Shown: positions 47,099 through 58,160 of the stretch, in pieces
Position numbering within the stretch: position 1 is the first letter of the stretch
Layout: every line of letters begins with the position of its first letter
Assembly (NCBI RefSeq): GCF_029543155.1
Contig: NZ_JARQXA010000001.1
Coordinates: 620,001 to 684,000, forward strand
Reading direction: 5' to 3'
Source: Sphingomonas sp. HITSZ_GF
GTDB taxonomy: Bacteria > Pseudomonadota > Alphaproteobacteria > Sphingomonadales > Sphingomonadaceae
Length of the DNA: 64,000 nucleotides
Notes under the pieces: generated by a model
Databases searched by the model: none
Seen by the model: only the letters and a program-made list of their open reading frames with translations
Told to the model about the DNA's origin: nothing
Translations under genes and position numbers: made by a program

Positions 47099-48757
47099 AT
47101 GAAGCGGCGTGAATTTCTGGGCAGGGCTTCAAGCGCGGTACTCGCGTCGGTGATCGCGGGAGGCGCCTCGGCGCAGACGACGCCCGGGCAGGATCGCGGG
47201 CCGTGGCCGGCACCGGTGCCGACGCCCCGAATGGAGGGGCCGAGCCCCAACATCATCCTGCTGATCACCGATCAGACCCGGGCGGGCCTCACCCGAAAAT
47301 CGGGCTATCCGCTCGATACCATGCCCACGGCCGATGCGCTCGCCGCGCGCGGGGTGGATTTCGCGCGCGCCTATTGCACGATCCCGGCCTGCACCCCCAG
47401 CCGCATCTCGATGCTTACCGGGCGCTGGCCGCAGGCGCATCGGGTGCGGATGAACCTCAACCCCCAGGATGCCTTTTTCGACAAGGACATCTACCAAGTC
47501 GCGCGAAGCCAGGGCTATCGCACCGGTCTGTGCGGCAAGAACCACACCTATCTGAAGGCCAAGGACGTCGACGTCTTCCGCGACTATTCGCACGAGGGCG
47601 GACCCAAGGACGGGCTGACACCCGAACAGGCCAAGTTCGAGGAATGGCTGAAGGGTCTCGATTTCAACGTCGCGCTCGAGCCCGCGCCGTTCCCGCTCGA
47701 GACCCAGCTGCCCTATCGCATCGTCTCCGACGCGATCGATTTCATGGGTGCCGCCAAGGGCAGCCCGTTCTTCCTCCAGGTCTCGTTCCCCGAACCTCAT
47801 GACCCGGAGCAGGTGCCGGCGCCCTATTGGGACATGTTCCCGCCCGACAAGCTGCCGCCGCGCGCTGCCGGGCCGGAAGTGATCCCGCAACTCGGCTACC
47901 GGGCCCAGTGGCTCGACCGGCTGGCCAAGGACGGCTTCCCCGACACCGAGAAGCAGTGGCGCCGGTATGTGTCCAACTATCTGGGCGCGCTCCGGATGGT
48001 CGACGATCAGGTCAAGCGGATGCTCGATTTCATGCAGGGCGCCGGCCTGCTCGACAACACGATCATCGTGCGCGTCGCCGATCATGGTGACTATCTGATG
48101 GACTATGGCCTGGCGCGGAAGGGCGTCGGCCTGCCCGAGGACCTGACCCGCATCCCGATGACCTGGACCGGCCCGGGCATCCGGCCGAACCCCGCGTTCG
48201 AGAAGACGGCGTTCGTCTCGATGGCCGACGTCATGCCGACCCTGTGCGAAGCGATGGGCGCCGATATCCCGGCCGGCGTGCAGGGACGCAGCCTGTTGCC
48301 GCTGTTGCGCGGACAGGATTTCCCGGCCGAGGAGTTCCGCAGCATCGTTTCGCAGGTGGGGCTGGGCGGGCTCTACTACGAAGCGTCGGACAAGGTGCCG
48401 GTGTCGATCGCGCGCACGACCGGCGGTCATTGGGATGAGCTCGATGGCGTCACGCAAAGCGGCAACATGCAGATGGTCCGCATGGGCGACTGGAAACTGA
48501 TCTACGACATGATGGGCTATGGCCAGCTCTACAACCTGGCCAGGGATCCGCACGAGCTAAGGAACCTGTTCAACCAGCCCGCGGCGGCAAAGGCGCAGTC
48601 GAGCCTGATGGCCGAGCTGGCGATGTGGACCATCCGTAACCAGGACAGCCTGCCCACCGGGCCGCAGAACAGGAAATACCACACCAAATGGGCGCGGCCG
48701 CACAATTGGTACGCGCCGTTCCGACACGGCACCGCACCGGCGGCCTTCATTCCCTGA
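47099..48757 (+). CDS. Tat-exported sulfatase, copy 2
   Basis: 552 residues from the ATG at 47099, 37 bp after the receptor, with AAAGAGGTG upstream. The twin-arginine leader MKRREFLGRASSAVLAS suggests export through the Tat system, folded. The sulfatase domain begins PNIILLITDQTRAGLTRKSG; the formylglycine motif is canonical, Cys98-Thr-Pro-Ser-Arg102 (PACTPSRISMLTG); CGKNHTY and RVADHGDYLMDYGL supply further active-site residues. The domain differs from the first sulfatase (closer to choline-sulfatase/iduronate-sulfatase styles), so the pair probably removes sulfate from different positions of one substrate. Confidence 0.92.
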   Translation: MKRREFLGRASSAVLASVIAGGASAQTTPGQDRGPWPAPVPTPRMEGPSPNIILLITDQTRAGLTRKSGYPLDTMPTADALAARGVDFARAYCTIPACTPSRISMLTGRWPQAHRVRMNLNPQDAFFDKDIYQVARSQGYRTGLCGKNHTYLKAKDVDVFRDYSHEGGPKDGLTPEQAKFEEWLKGLDFNVALEPAPFPLETQLPYRIVSDAIDFMGAAKGSPFFLQVSFPEPHDPEQVPAPYWDMFPPDKLPPRAAGPEVIPQLGYRAQWLDRLAKDGFPDTEKQWRRYVSNYLGALRMVDDQVKRMLDFMQGAGLLDNTIIVRVADHGDYLMDYGLARKGVGLPEDLTRIPMTWTGPGIRPNPAFEKTAFVSMADVMPTLCEAMGADIPAGVQGRSLLPLLRGQDFPAEEFRSIVSQVGLGGLYYEASDKVPVSIARTTGGHWDELDGVTQSGNMQMVRMGDWKLIYDMMGYGQLYNLARDPHELRNLFNQPAAAKAQSSLMAELAMWTIRNQDSLPTGPQNRKYHTKWARPHNWYAPFRHGTAPAAFIP

Positions 48758-48787
48758 CGGGCACGGGCTGCCGCATCCGGTGGCTCT

Positions 48788-48820
48788 GGCATGCCTGGCG
48801 GACCTTCCGTCAGGCATGCC
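48788..48820. terminator. Strong hairpin after the sulfatase locus
   Basis: GGCATGCCTG (48788-48797) pairs with CAGGCATGCC (48811-48820), and the interior continues as CGGA/TCCG across a G-T pair, leaving a 3-nt loop. No T-run follows, so it may mark the 3' end of the message rather than act as a classical terminator. Confidence 0.5.
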
Positions 48821-48962
48821 GCCGTTCGAGAATCTGTCCAACGGACGGGAATTGGAATGCTTCGCCTTGCGACGCATTCTTATACGTCATGCATTTGAAA
48901 GCTGGAGACGGCTTCGCCGGTCATCGGCGGTAAAATCGCGCCCCGCGCGATTTCGTCGCTGC

Positions 48963-49037
48963 TGGTGACCCCTACGAGAATCGAACTCGTGTTTTCGCCG
49001 TGAGAGGGCGACGTCCTGACCGCTAGACGAAGGGGCC
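48963..49037 (-). tRNA. tRNA-Glu (anticodon CTC)
   Basis: 75 nt with encoded CCA. The acceptor GGCCCCT pairs with AGGGGTC, the anticodon arm is TCGCC-CTCTCAC-GGCGA, and the T-arm ACGAGTTCGATTCTCGT is regular. It reads GAG. Confidence 0.95.
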
Positions 49038-49120
49038 GTGCTGCAGCGGAAGCGGGCAATTACGGGCAGCGTCCCGGCCCGTCAAGCGCCTTGCAGGCTT
49101 TTATTTCGGGAGCCGCGCGA

Positions 49121-49468
49121 TCAGCCGGCGACGGGCAGGCGCAGCGCGCCGTCCGGCTCGTAATGGACTTCGCTGTACGCGGTCACCGCGGCGAGCGGCA
49201 GCGGGGCATAGAGGTGCGGGAAGAGCTGGCCGCCGCGCGAGGGCTCCCAGCGCACCGCGTCGCCCATCGCCTCCAGATCGACCGCGGCGAGCCACAGGCC
49301 GGCTTGGCCGGCGAAATGCTTGTCCAGCGTCTCCTGCGCCTGCGCGGCGGTGGAGAGGTGGATATAACCGTCCTGCAAGTCGATCGGCGCGCCGTCGAAC
49401 ACGCCCGCATGCTCGAGGACGTGCATCTGCTCGGCGGTGAGGATCTTGTAGGCGGTGGTTTCGGGCAT
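49121..49468 (-). CDS. DUF952-family protein
   Basis: 115 residues from the ATG at 49468. It has the DUF952 line: AYKILTAEQMHVLEHAGVFD, LQDGYIHLSTAAQAQETLDKHF, LAAVDLEAMGDAVRWEPSRG and QLFPHLYAPLPLAAVTAYSEV. These are small cytoplasmic proteins of unknown function found widely in proteobacteria and actinobacteria. It is monocistronic between tRNA-Glu and a palindromic repeat. Confidence 0.88.
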   Translation of the reverse strand: MPETTAYKILTAEQMHVLEHAGVFDGAPIDLQDGYIHLSTAAQAQETLDKHFAGQAGLWLAAVDLEAMGDAVRWEPSRGGQLFPHLYAPLPLAAVTAYSEVHYEPDGALRLPVAG

Positions 49469-49510
49469 GGGAGCTCCATCGAACTGGGCTGATCTCGCCG
49501 CAAATTACAT

Positions 49511-49617
49511 CGTCACCCCGGACTTGTTCCGGGGTCCACCATGCCGCGAGGGAAGGGGCTGAGCGTCTTGCCCAATACGCGCCTCCCGGTGGACCCCGGC
49601 ACAAGGCCGGGGTGACG
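49511..49617. repeat. Intergenic palindromic element, CGTCA family (copy H, empty counterpart of G)
   Basis: Left arm CGTCACCCCGGACTTGTTCC (from 49511) and right arm GGTGGACCCCGGCACAAGGC to TGACG at 49617 match the arms of the GIY-YIG-bearing element at 30543-30945 almost base for base, but enclose only about 47 bp. It lies between gyrA (ending 49629, minus strand) and the DUF952 gene. Confidence 0.88.
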
Positions 49618-49628
49618 ACTACTGCTTG

Positions 49629-52391
<2,763 letters not shown>

Positions 52392-52528
52392 AGTGTCACG
52401 CTTTCGGGTTCTTGAGTGTGTCTTACGGCTCTAGCCGGGCCGATGCCTCCTGCCAACCCCGCCCGCGCGCACGCGCGTACGCGAGGGAAAGCTGGGGATA
52501 AGTCCGGGACGTGTTTCCTCGGCGGTGT

Positions 52529-53101
52529 TCAGTCCGGCAGTCGTGCGCAGGCCTGGAAGAGCGTGTCGAGGTTCCCGAGTTGCAGCGATGCGCGCAGCAC
52601 GTTGTCGAGGAGGCGCATCTGGCTGGCTTCGTCGTTCAGGTGCCGTGCCGCGTTGATTCGCATCGCGCGCGGGCCGAACCTGGCCTGCTGCTTGGCGATG
52701 TCCGCCCGCGCATCCGCGTCATCCCTGCCGGCCTCGCCAGTCAGCACGGTGACGCCGTAGCAGAGGTAATCGCGATCGAAGGGCTCGGCGGGCAGTTTTG
52801 CGGGAGCTTGCGTGCGGGCCAGCGGGAAGCGGGCATCGCACGCGGCGAGCGAAGGCATCGGCGCCGGCGCCTCCCTGCTGATGCCAGTAACGATGTGGTG
52901 CATGTCTTCGAGGAGCAACCCGGGGCCGGCGGCGGACTCGGTCATGCTGAAATAGGCAATCTGCGCCATGCCGCGTCGCCGGCCTGGGTCATCCACCGCG
53001 ATGCTCGAGATAAGCGCTCGCAGGCACTGATGCGCCGCTTTGCTGGTGTCGGTGTCGAGCGGAACCGATTGGCCGATCAGGGCCAGTGAGAATAGCAGCA
53101 T
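52529..53101 (-). CDS. Protein of unknown function, probably exported
   Basis: 190 residues from the ATG at 53101. The first 15 residues (MLLFSLALIGQSVPLD) could be a short signal peptide. The rest is soluble with four or five cysteines (HQCLRAL, ACDARF, YLCYGVTV, QACARLPD), suggesting disulfides outside the cytoplasm. No family is recognised. It lies between gyrA and the Cys-cluster gene, on the same strand as both, with gaps of about 137 bp on either side. Confidence 0.6.
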   Translation of the reverse strand: MLLFSLALIGQSVPLDTDTSKAAHQCLRALISSIAVDDPGRRRGMAQIAYFSMTESAAGPGLLLEDMHHIVTGISREAPAPMPSLAACDARFPLARTQAPAKLPAEPFDRDYLCYGVTVLTGEAGRDDADARADIAKQQARFGPRAMRINAARHLNDEASQMRLLDNVLRASLQLGNLDTLFQACARLPD

Positions 53102-53237
53102 GACATCCCCCCTTGCTTGCCGGGGGATCGTAACGGCGGGGCAGCCGCGAGGAAAGGTGGCCGGTGGCGAGGTGGGAGGAGTGCACCCCGCCACCGGTAC
53201 TTGGGCGAGCCGCGTTTGCGGTGCGGCCCGCCGGAAC

Positions 53238-53663
53238 TCAGTGCCTGCTCGAGTGCGGCAGGCGGATCACATACTGGCCGCTCGGCTCGATGCCGGTGGA
53301 GTCGTCCTCCACCTCGCCGCCCACCAGCTTGCCGAGGTTGGCAAGCGCGCCGACCATGCCGAAGGCGTTGCTGAACGGCCGGCCGCGCGGATCGCGGCGC
53401 GGCGTGGGACGGGCATTGCGCGGGGCGCGACGGCGCGGGGCGGGGGCCATGCGTGCCATCCGCTCGGCGACCGAGGCGGCGTCGCTCGTGCGGCCGAACT
53501 CGCGCCACACCACCTGGAAGCCCTCGGGCACTTCGCTCCATTCGCCGCCTTCGGGGCGGACCAGGTCGCAGCCGCAATGGTGGCACATCGCGAAATCGAG
53601 ACCCTGGTTGTGATGATGGGTGGTGCCGGCGGCATGGCCCATCACGTTGCAGCGGATACTCAT
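53238..53663 (-). CDS. Small Cys-cluster protein, copy 2 (paired with MraZ-like gene)
   Basis: 141 residues from the ATG at 53663, with AAGGGAG upstream, 1 bp after the MraZ-like stop. It is a homologue of 8981-9448: RCNVMGHAAG, LDFAMCHHCGCDLVR, GGEWSEVPEGFQVVWREFGR and AASVAERM line up with that copy. The C-x3-GH ... C-x2-C pattern suggests one zinc site, and there is an added HHH in this copy. The basic Pro/Arg stretch (APRRRAPRNARP) is followed by a C-terminal extension not shared with copy 1. Function unknown; probably acts with its regulator partner. Confidence 0.65.
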   Translation of the reverse strand: MSIRCNVMGHAAGTTHHHNQGLDFAMCHHCGCDLVRPEGGEWSEVPEGFQVVWREFGRTSDAASVAERMARMAPAPRRRAPRNARPTPRRDPRGRPFSNAFGMVGALANLGKLVGGEVEDDSTGIEPSGQYVIRLPHSSRH

Positions 53664-53664
53664 C

Positions 53665-54153
53665 TCAATGCACTCCCTTGGTCGTCTTGCTCCCGCGCAT
53701 CCGCAGCCGGAATTCGGCCAGGGCGCGGAAATGCTCGTCGTCGCTTTCGAGCGCGAGCTTGGGGTTCCAGATTTCGAAGCTGTCGCCGGTGCCGACGAAC
53801 AGCGCGAGGTCGTCGATGCGGCCGAGATGGCGCATCGCAGCTGGGATGCGCAGCCGCCTGGCGTCACGGCCCATCCGCTCGGACAGGCCGAAGGTGCTGC
53901 GCATGCGGTGATAATGGCCGCGGGCTTCCTCGCCGCGGGCTTCCTCGGCCAGGCGGCGGCGCTCGGCGCGCTCGGCAAGCGTGGCAAGATGGTCGCGGCC
54001 ATAGCCGATCAGGCACGCATCGGCCTGGTGCTTGGCGACAAGGATCTCGGGGCTGGTTTCGGGGGCGAGAGCGGCTTCGAGAAAGGCCGGGATGGCGACG
54101 TTTCCGTCCGCATCGACCTCGCAGAGCTCGCTACCATGGTAAAGGGCGTTCAT
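53665..54153 (-). CDS. MraZ-like transcriptional regulator, copy 2
   Basis: 162 residues. It aligns with 9448-9957 over its length: LCEVDADGNVAIPAFLEAAL, ACLIGYGRDHL, RAERRRLAEEARGEEARG, AAMRHLGRIDDLALFVGTGD and SFEIWNPKLAL. In MraZ terms these are the two AbrB-like half-sites with the I-P and L-G-x-x-D-x-F-E-I-W signatures. It is not in a division/cell-wall cluster; it sits divergent to dnaE across 310 bp. A DnaA-box-like TTTTCCACA (minus strand, 54407-54415) lies in that gap. Regulatory target unknown. Confidence 0.75.
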   Translation of the reverse strand: MNALYHGSELCEVDADGNVAIPAFLEAALAPETSPEILVAKHQADACLIGYGRDHLATLAERAERRRLAEEARGEEARGHYHRMRSTFGLSERMGRDARRLRIPAAMRHLGRIDDLALFVGTGDSFEIWNPKLALESDDEHFRALAEFRLRMRGSKTTKGVH

Positions 54154-54463
54154 AGCATTCGACTCGTCAGAAAAGGGTGGTGCTTTGCTGGTAAGTCACT
54201 GAAACCTTATCTGGTTTCCTTGCTTGCCTTATGTTTGCCATAATAACGCCCAATTCTGATCCGCCGATGAACCGTTCCGTTTCATCGACGAAATGTTTAC
54301 TGCCATTAACCATGATGTGGACCAGCCGAGCGCGCGCTTCCATTCCGGAGAGCACCCGTCCGAGTCCGTGCGTAGGGAAGAATCCTGAGCCCAAACGCTT
54401 GAAAATTGTGGAAAACGCTCCCCACGGGTGGCGCGGCTGAGAGCGGCGCCTTACACTCGGCCC
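54154..54463. promoter_or_regulatory. Divergent control region, MraZ-like gene / dnaE
   Basis: 310 bp without a convincing gene. It is AT-richer than its surroundings at 54190-54320. It contains TGTGGAAAA at 54407-54415, which on the minus strand is TTTTCCACA and fits the relaxed DnaA consensus TTWTNCACA. Promoters for both the regulator (leftward) and dnaE (rightward) must lie here, but none stands out. Confidence 0.45.
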
Positions 54464-57400
54464 ATGCATTCCGGCTTCGTTCCGCTTCGGGTCTTCTCGT
54501 CCTTCACGATGCTGGAGGGCGCGATCGAGCCGAAGGCGATTGCCAAGCGCGCGAAGGAACTGGGTTTTCCCGCCGTGGCCGTCGCCGATCGCAACGGTCT
54601 CTATGCCTCGATGAGCTTCGGCGATGCCTGCATGAAATCGGGCATCCAGCCGATCATCGGCACGCTGCTGGCAGTCAAGCGGCCGGACATGCCCGACGGG
54701 GTCGCGGCACCGATCGACTGGCTGGCGCTCTATGCCCAGGACGAGGCCGGCTATCTCAACCTGTGCGATCTCGTCTCGATGGCGCATCTCGATCGCCCTG
54801 TCGAGGAAGACGCGCATATCCCCTTCGACGCGCTCGAAGGGCGGACCGACGGACTGCTCTGCCTCACCGCGGGGCGCGAGGGCGCGCTGGCGCGGCTCTA
54901 TGCCGATCAGCAGGATTCGGCCGCGGCCTCCTATGCGACTCGGCTCGAGGGGCTGTTCCCCGAGCGGCTCTATATCGAGATCGTCCGCCGCCTCGACGAG
55001 ACCGAGGGCAAGGCCGAGCCACGGCTGCTCGATCTCGCCTATGACCGCAACCTGCCGCTGGTCGCCACCAATCCGAGCTGCTTCGCCGAGCCGACCTTCC
55101 ACGAAGCGCATGACGCGATGCTGTGCATCGCCAACAGCTCGTACATCGCCTCCGACGATCGCCCGCGTTCCTCGCCCGATGCCTGGATCAAGCCGTCGAA
55201 CGAGATGCGCAGCCTGTTCGCAGACCTGCCCGAGGCGATCGCCAACACGCTCGTCGTCGCCCAGCGCTGCGCCTATGCCGCGCCGAAGCGCAAGCCGATC
55301 CTGCCCAGCCTCGCCGGCGATCGCGAAGGCGAGGCGAAGATGCTGCGCGACCGCAGCTGGGAAGGGCTGGAGAAGCGCTTCGAAAAGGCCGGGATCACCG
55401 ATCCCGCCGAGCGCCAGGTCTATAACGACCGGCTCCAGTTCGAGCTCGACATCATCATCCAGATGGGCTTCCCGGGCTATTTCCTGATCGTCGCCGACTT
55501 CATCCAATGGGCGAAGGCGCACGACATCCCGGTGGGGCCGGGCCGTGGCTCGGGTGCGGGCTCGGCGGTCGCCTGGGCGCTGACCATCACCGATCTCGAC
55601 CCACTCAAGCTCGGCCTGCTCTTCGAGCGCTTCCTCAACCCGGAACGCGTCTCGATGCCCGACTTCGACATCGACTTCTGCGAAACCCGCCGTGGCGAGG
55701 TGATCCGCTACGTCCAGCAGAAATACGGCGCCGATCACGTCGCGCAGATCATCACCTTCGGCACGATGAAGGCGCGCGCGGTGGTCAAGAACGTCGGCCG
55801 CGTGCTGCAGATGAGCTACGGCCAGATTGACCGGCTGGCCAAGCAGATCCCGAACCACCCGACCGATCCCTGGACACTCGAGCGCACGCTGAACGGCGTC
55901 AGCGAGTTCCTCGCCGAGTACAACGCCCAGAAGGACATCAAGTACCTCGTCGACCTGTCGATGCGGTTGGAGGGCCTGCCGAGCCACTCGTCGACGCACG
56001 CCGCCGGCGTGGTGATCGGCGATCGCCCGCTGTCGCAGCTCGTCCCGCTCTACCGCGATCCGCGCTCGGACATGCCGGTCACCCAGTTCGACATGAAATA
56101 TGTCGAAGGCGCCGGGCTGGTGAAGTTCGACTTTCTCGGTCTGAAGACGCTGTCGGTGCTCAAAAAGGCTGTCGAGCTGCTGGCCGATCGCGGGCTCGAC
56201 GTCGATCTCGATGCGCTCGCCTGGGACGACACCGAAGTCTATGACCTGCTCCAGCGCGGCGACACGGTGGGCGTGTTCCAGCTCGAATCCGAAGGCATGC
56301 GGCGCACGCTGACCGCGGTGCGTCCGACCAATTTCGGCGACATCATCGCGCTCGTCTCGCTCTATCGCCCGGGCCCGATGGACAACATCCCGAGCTTCGG
56401 CCACCGCAAGGCCGGGCGCGAGGAGATCGTCTATCCGCACGACCTGCTCGAACCGATCCTGAACGAGACCTACGGGATCTTCGTCTATCAGGAGCAGGTG
56501 ATGCAGGCCGCCCAGATCCTGGCCGGCTACTCGCTCGGCGGCGCCGACATGCTTCGCCGCGCGATGGGCAAGAAGATCAAGGCGGAGATGGACGCCCAGC
56601 GCGAGACCTTCGTGAAGGGCTGCGCCGAGCACAACAACATCAAGCCGGCCAAGGCCAATGAGCTGTTCGACTTGATCGACAAGTTCGCCGGCTATGGCTT
56701 CAACAAGTCGCACGCCGCCGCATACGCGCTGCTCGCCTATCAGACCGCGTGGCTCAAGGCGCATCACCCGCACGAATTCTTCGCCGCCTCGATGGCGTAC
56801 GACATCCACCAGACCGACAAGCTGGCGATCTTCGCGGACGACATGAAGCGGCTCGGCGTGCAATGCCTGGGCCCCGAGATCAATTGCAGCGAAGCCGACT
56901 TCTTCGTCGAGAAGACCGAGGACGGCCTCGCGGTGCGCTATGCGCTCGGCGCGCTCAAGGGCGTGGGCGAGCGGGCGATGGAGCTGCTGGTCGAGGAGCG
57001 CGAGGAGCGGGGCAGCTTCAAGTCGCTCGACGATTTCGCCAAGCGGGTCGATCCGCGGCTGCTCAACAAGCGCCAGGTCGAGACGCTCGCCGGTGCCGGC
57101 GCGTTCGACGCGCTCGATGACAACCGCGCCGGGGTCTATGCCGCGGCCGAGACGATCCTCGCGGTCGCGCAGCGCACCTGGTCGAACAAGACCAGCGGGC
57201 AGGGCGGGTTGTTCGGCGATGCCGAGCCGAGCGGCGGGGCGATCCAGCTGCCGCAGAGCGCGCACTGGTCATTGGCTGACCGGATCGGCGCCGAGCGCGA
57301 TGCCTTCGGCTATTATTTCTCGGCCCACCCGCTCGATCGCTACCAGCACCTCGCCAAGACCTTCGGCGCGCGCGAGATCGCCACGCTCGGCGAGATCGAC

Positions 57401-57937
57401 GTGCCGCCGGGCGCCCGCATCGGCGCGACGATCGCGGCGCTGATCGAGGATTGCCGCCCGCGCACCTCGGCACGCGGCAACAAGTACATGATGGCGACGA
57501 TCTCCGATAAGTCGGCCCAGACCATCGCCACCTGCTTCGAGGACAGCGCCGTCCCCGATCTGGAGCGTTGCGCGCGCGAGGGCGGCTGCGCGGTGCTGAC
57601 GGTGGAGCTCGACAAGCGCGCCGGCGAGGATACGCCGCGCGTTTCGATCAAGCGCGTCCAGAGTTTCGAATCCCTCGCCAACACCGCCCGCCTCGTGCTC
57701 GATGTGACGATCGACGACGTCCGGGCGATTCCCGTACTTGCCGAGATCATCGGCGAGCAGCGCGGCGGCCGCGGCGAGGTGCTGGTGCGTGTTGGCATCC
57801 CCGGCGGCGAGGCGGAGCTGGTGCTCGGCCGCGACTTCCGGCTCGACGGCGAGCTGCGCCAGAAGATCGAGAATGTCCCTGGCATCCGCTGGGCTTCGCT
57901 CAAGAGCGCCGCGGCAAAGCTGGCCGAGGCGGCGTAG
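54464..57937 (+). CDS. dnaE: DNA polymerase III alpha subunit
   Basis: 1157 residues from the ATG at 54464, close to the 1160 of E. coli. An N-terminal PHP domain (FVPLRVFSSFTMLEGAIEPK) is followed by the palm with catalytic Asp400 and Asp402 in PDFDIDFCETRRG and the third Asp in LVKFDFLGLKTL, the fingers, a tandem HhH, and the OB domain. A beta-clamp-binding motif, QGGLFGD, lies near residue 911, matching the position of the E. coli internal motif. It is the replicative polymerase. In many sphingomonads dnaE sits near lolD; here 46 kb separate them. Confidence 0.97.
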   Translation: MHSGFVPLRVFSSFTMLEGAIEPKAIAKRAKELGFPAVAVADRNGLYASMSFGDACMKSGIQPIIGTLLAVKRPDMPDGVAAPIDWLALYAQDEAGYLNLCDLVSMAHLDRPVEEDAHIPFDALEGRTDGLLCLTAGREGALARLYADQQDSAAASYATRLEGLFPERLYIEIVRRLDETEGKAEPRLLDLAYDRNLPLVATNPSCFAEPTFHEAHDAMLCIANSSYIASDDRPRSSPDAWIKPSNEMRSLFADLPEAIANTLVVAQRCAYAAPKRKPILPSLAGDREGEAKMLRDRSWEGLEKRFEKAGITDPAERQVYNDRLQFELDIIIQMGFPGYFLIVADFIQWAKAHDIPVGPGRGSGAGSAVAWALTITDLDPLKLGLLFERFLNPERVSMPDFDIDFCETRRGEVIRYVQQKYGADHVAQIITFGTMKARAVVKNVGRVLQMSYGQIDRLAKQIPNHPTDPWTLERTLNGVSEFLAEYNAQKDIKYLVDLSMRLEGLPSHSSTHAAGVVIGDRPLSQLVPLYRDPRSDMPVTQFDMKYVEGAGLVKFDFLGLKTLSVLKKAVELLADRGLDVDLDALAWDDTEVYDLLQRGDTVGVFQLESEGMRRTLTAVRPTNFGDIIALVSLYRPGPMDNIPSFGHRKAGREEIVYPHDLLEPILNETYGIFVYQEQVMQAAQILAGYSLGGADMLRRAMGKKIKAEMDAQRETFVKGCAEHNNIKPAKANELFDLIDKFAGYGFNKSHAAAYALLAYQTAWLKAHHPHEFFAASMAYDIHQTDKLAIFADDMKRLGVQCLGPEINCSEADFFVEKTEDGLAVRYALGALKGVGERAMELLVEEREERGSFKSLDDFAKRVDPRLLNKRQVETLAGAGAFDALDDNRAGVYAAAETILAVAQRTWSNKTSGQGGLFGDAEPSGGAIQLPQSAHWSLADRIGAERDAFGYYFSAHPLDRYQHLAKTFGAREIATLGEIDVPPGARIGATIAALIEDCRPRTSARGNKYMMATISDKSAQTIATCFEDSAVPDLERCAREGGCAVLTVELDKRAGEDTPRVSIKRVQSFESLANTARLVLDVTIDDVRAIPVLAEIIGEQRGGRGEVLVRVGIPGGEAELVLGRDFRLDGELRQKIENVPGIRWASLKSAAAKLAEAA

Positions 57938-57953
57938 AGGCGGACCAAATCAC

Positions 57954-58061
57954 CGTCATGCTGAACTCGTTTCAGCATCCAAGGTGCGGCAATCGATAGC
58001 GCTCGAGCCCCTTGTCCCTCGTTTGCGGAGAGTTGGATCCTGAAACAAGTTCAGGATGACG
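57954..58061. repeat. Intergenic palindromic element, CGTCA family (copy D)
   Basis: Left arm CGTCATGCTGAACTCGTTTC (from 57954), right arm CCTGAAACAAGTTCAGG to TGACG at 58061, centre about 50 bp. It lies between dnaE and the acyl-CoA synthetase gene, both rightward. One base differs in the left arm loop from copies B and C. Confidence 0.85.
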
Positions 58062-58160
58062 GTTTGGGGAAACCGCCCGACATCCTTCGTTACACAGCCT
58101 GCCCTCGACACCTGCGCTCGCATCGGTTTACCTTCTCGAAAAATCGGTATGGAGAGCCGG

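Noticed and set aside
42487..47268. A 1593-residue open frame on the minus strand
   Set aside because: It is the antisense shadow of the first sulfatase, the TonB receptor and the start of the second sulfatase, which carry clear family motifs; its translation is low-complexity Arg/Asp/Gly-rich and matches nothing.
54167..57265. A 1032-residue open frame antisense to dnaE
   Set aside because: High GC content at third positions leaves long open frames opposite real genes; dnaE on the plus strand has all catalytic motifs.
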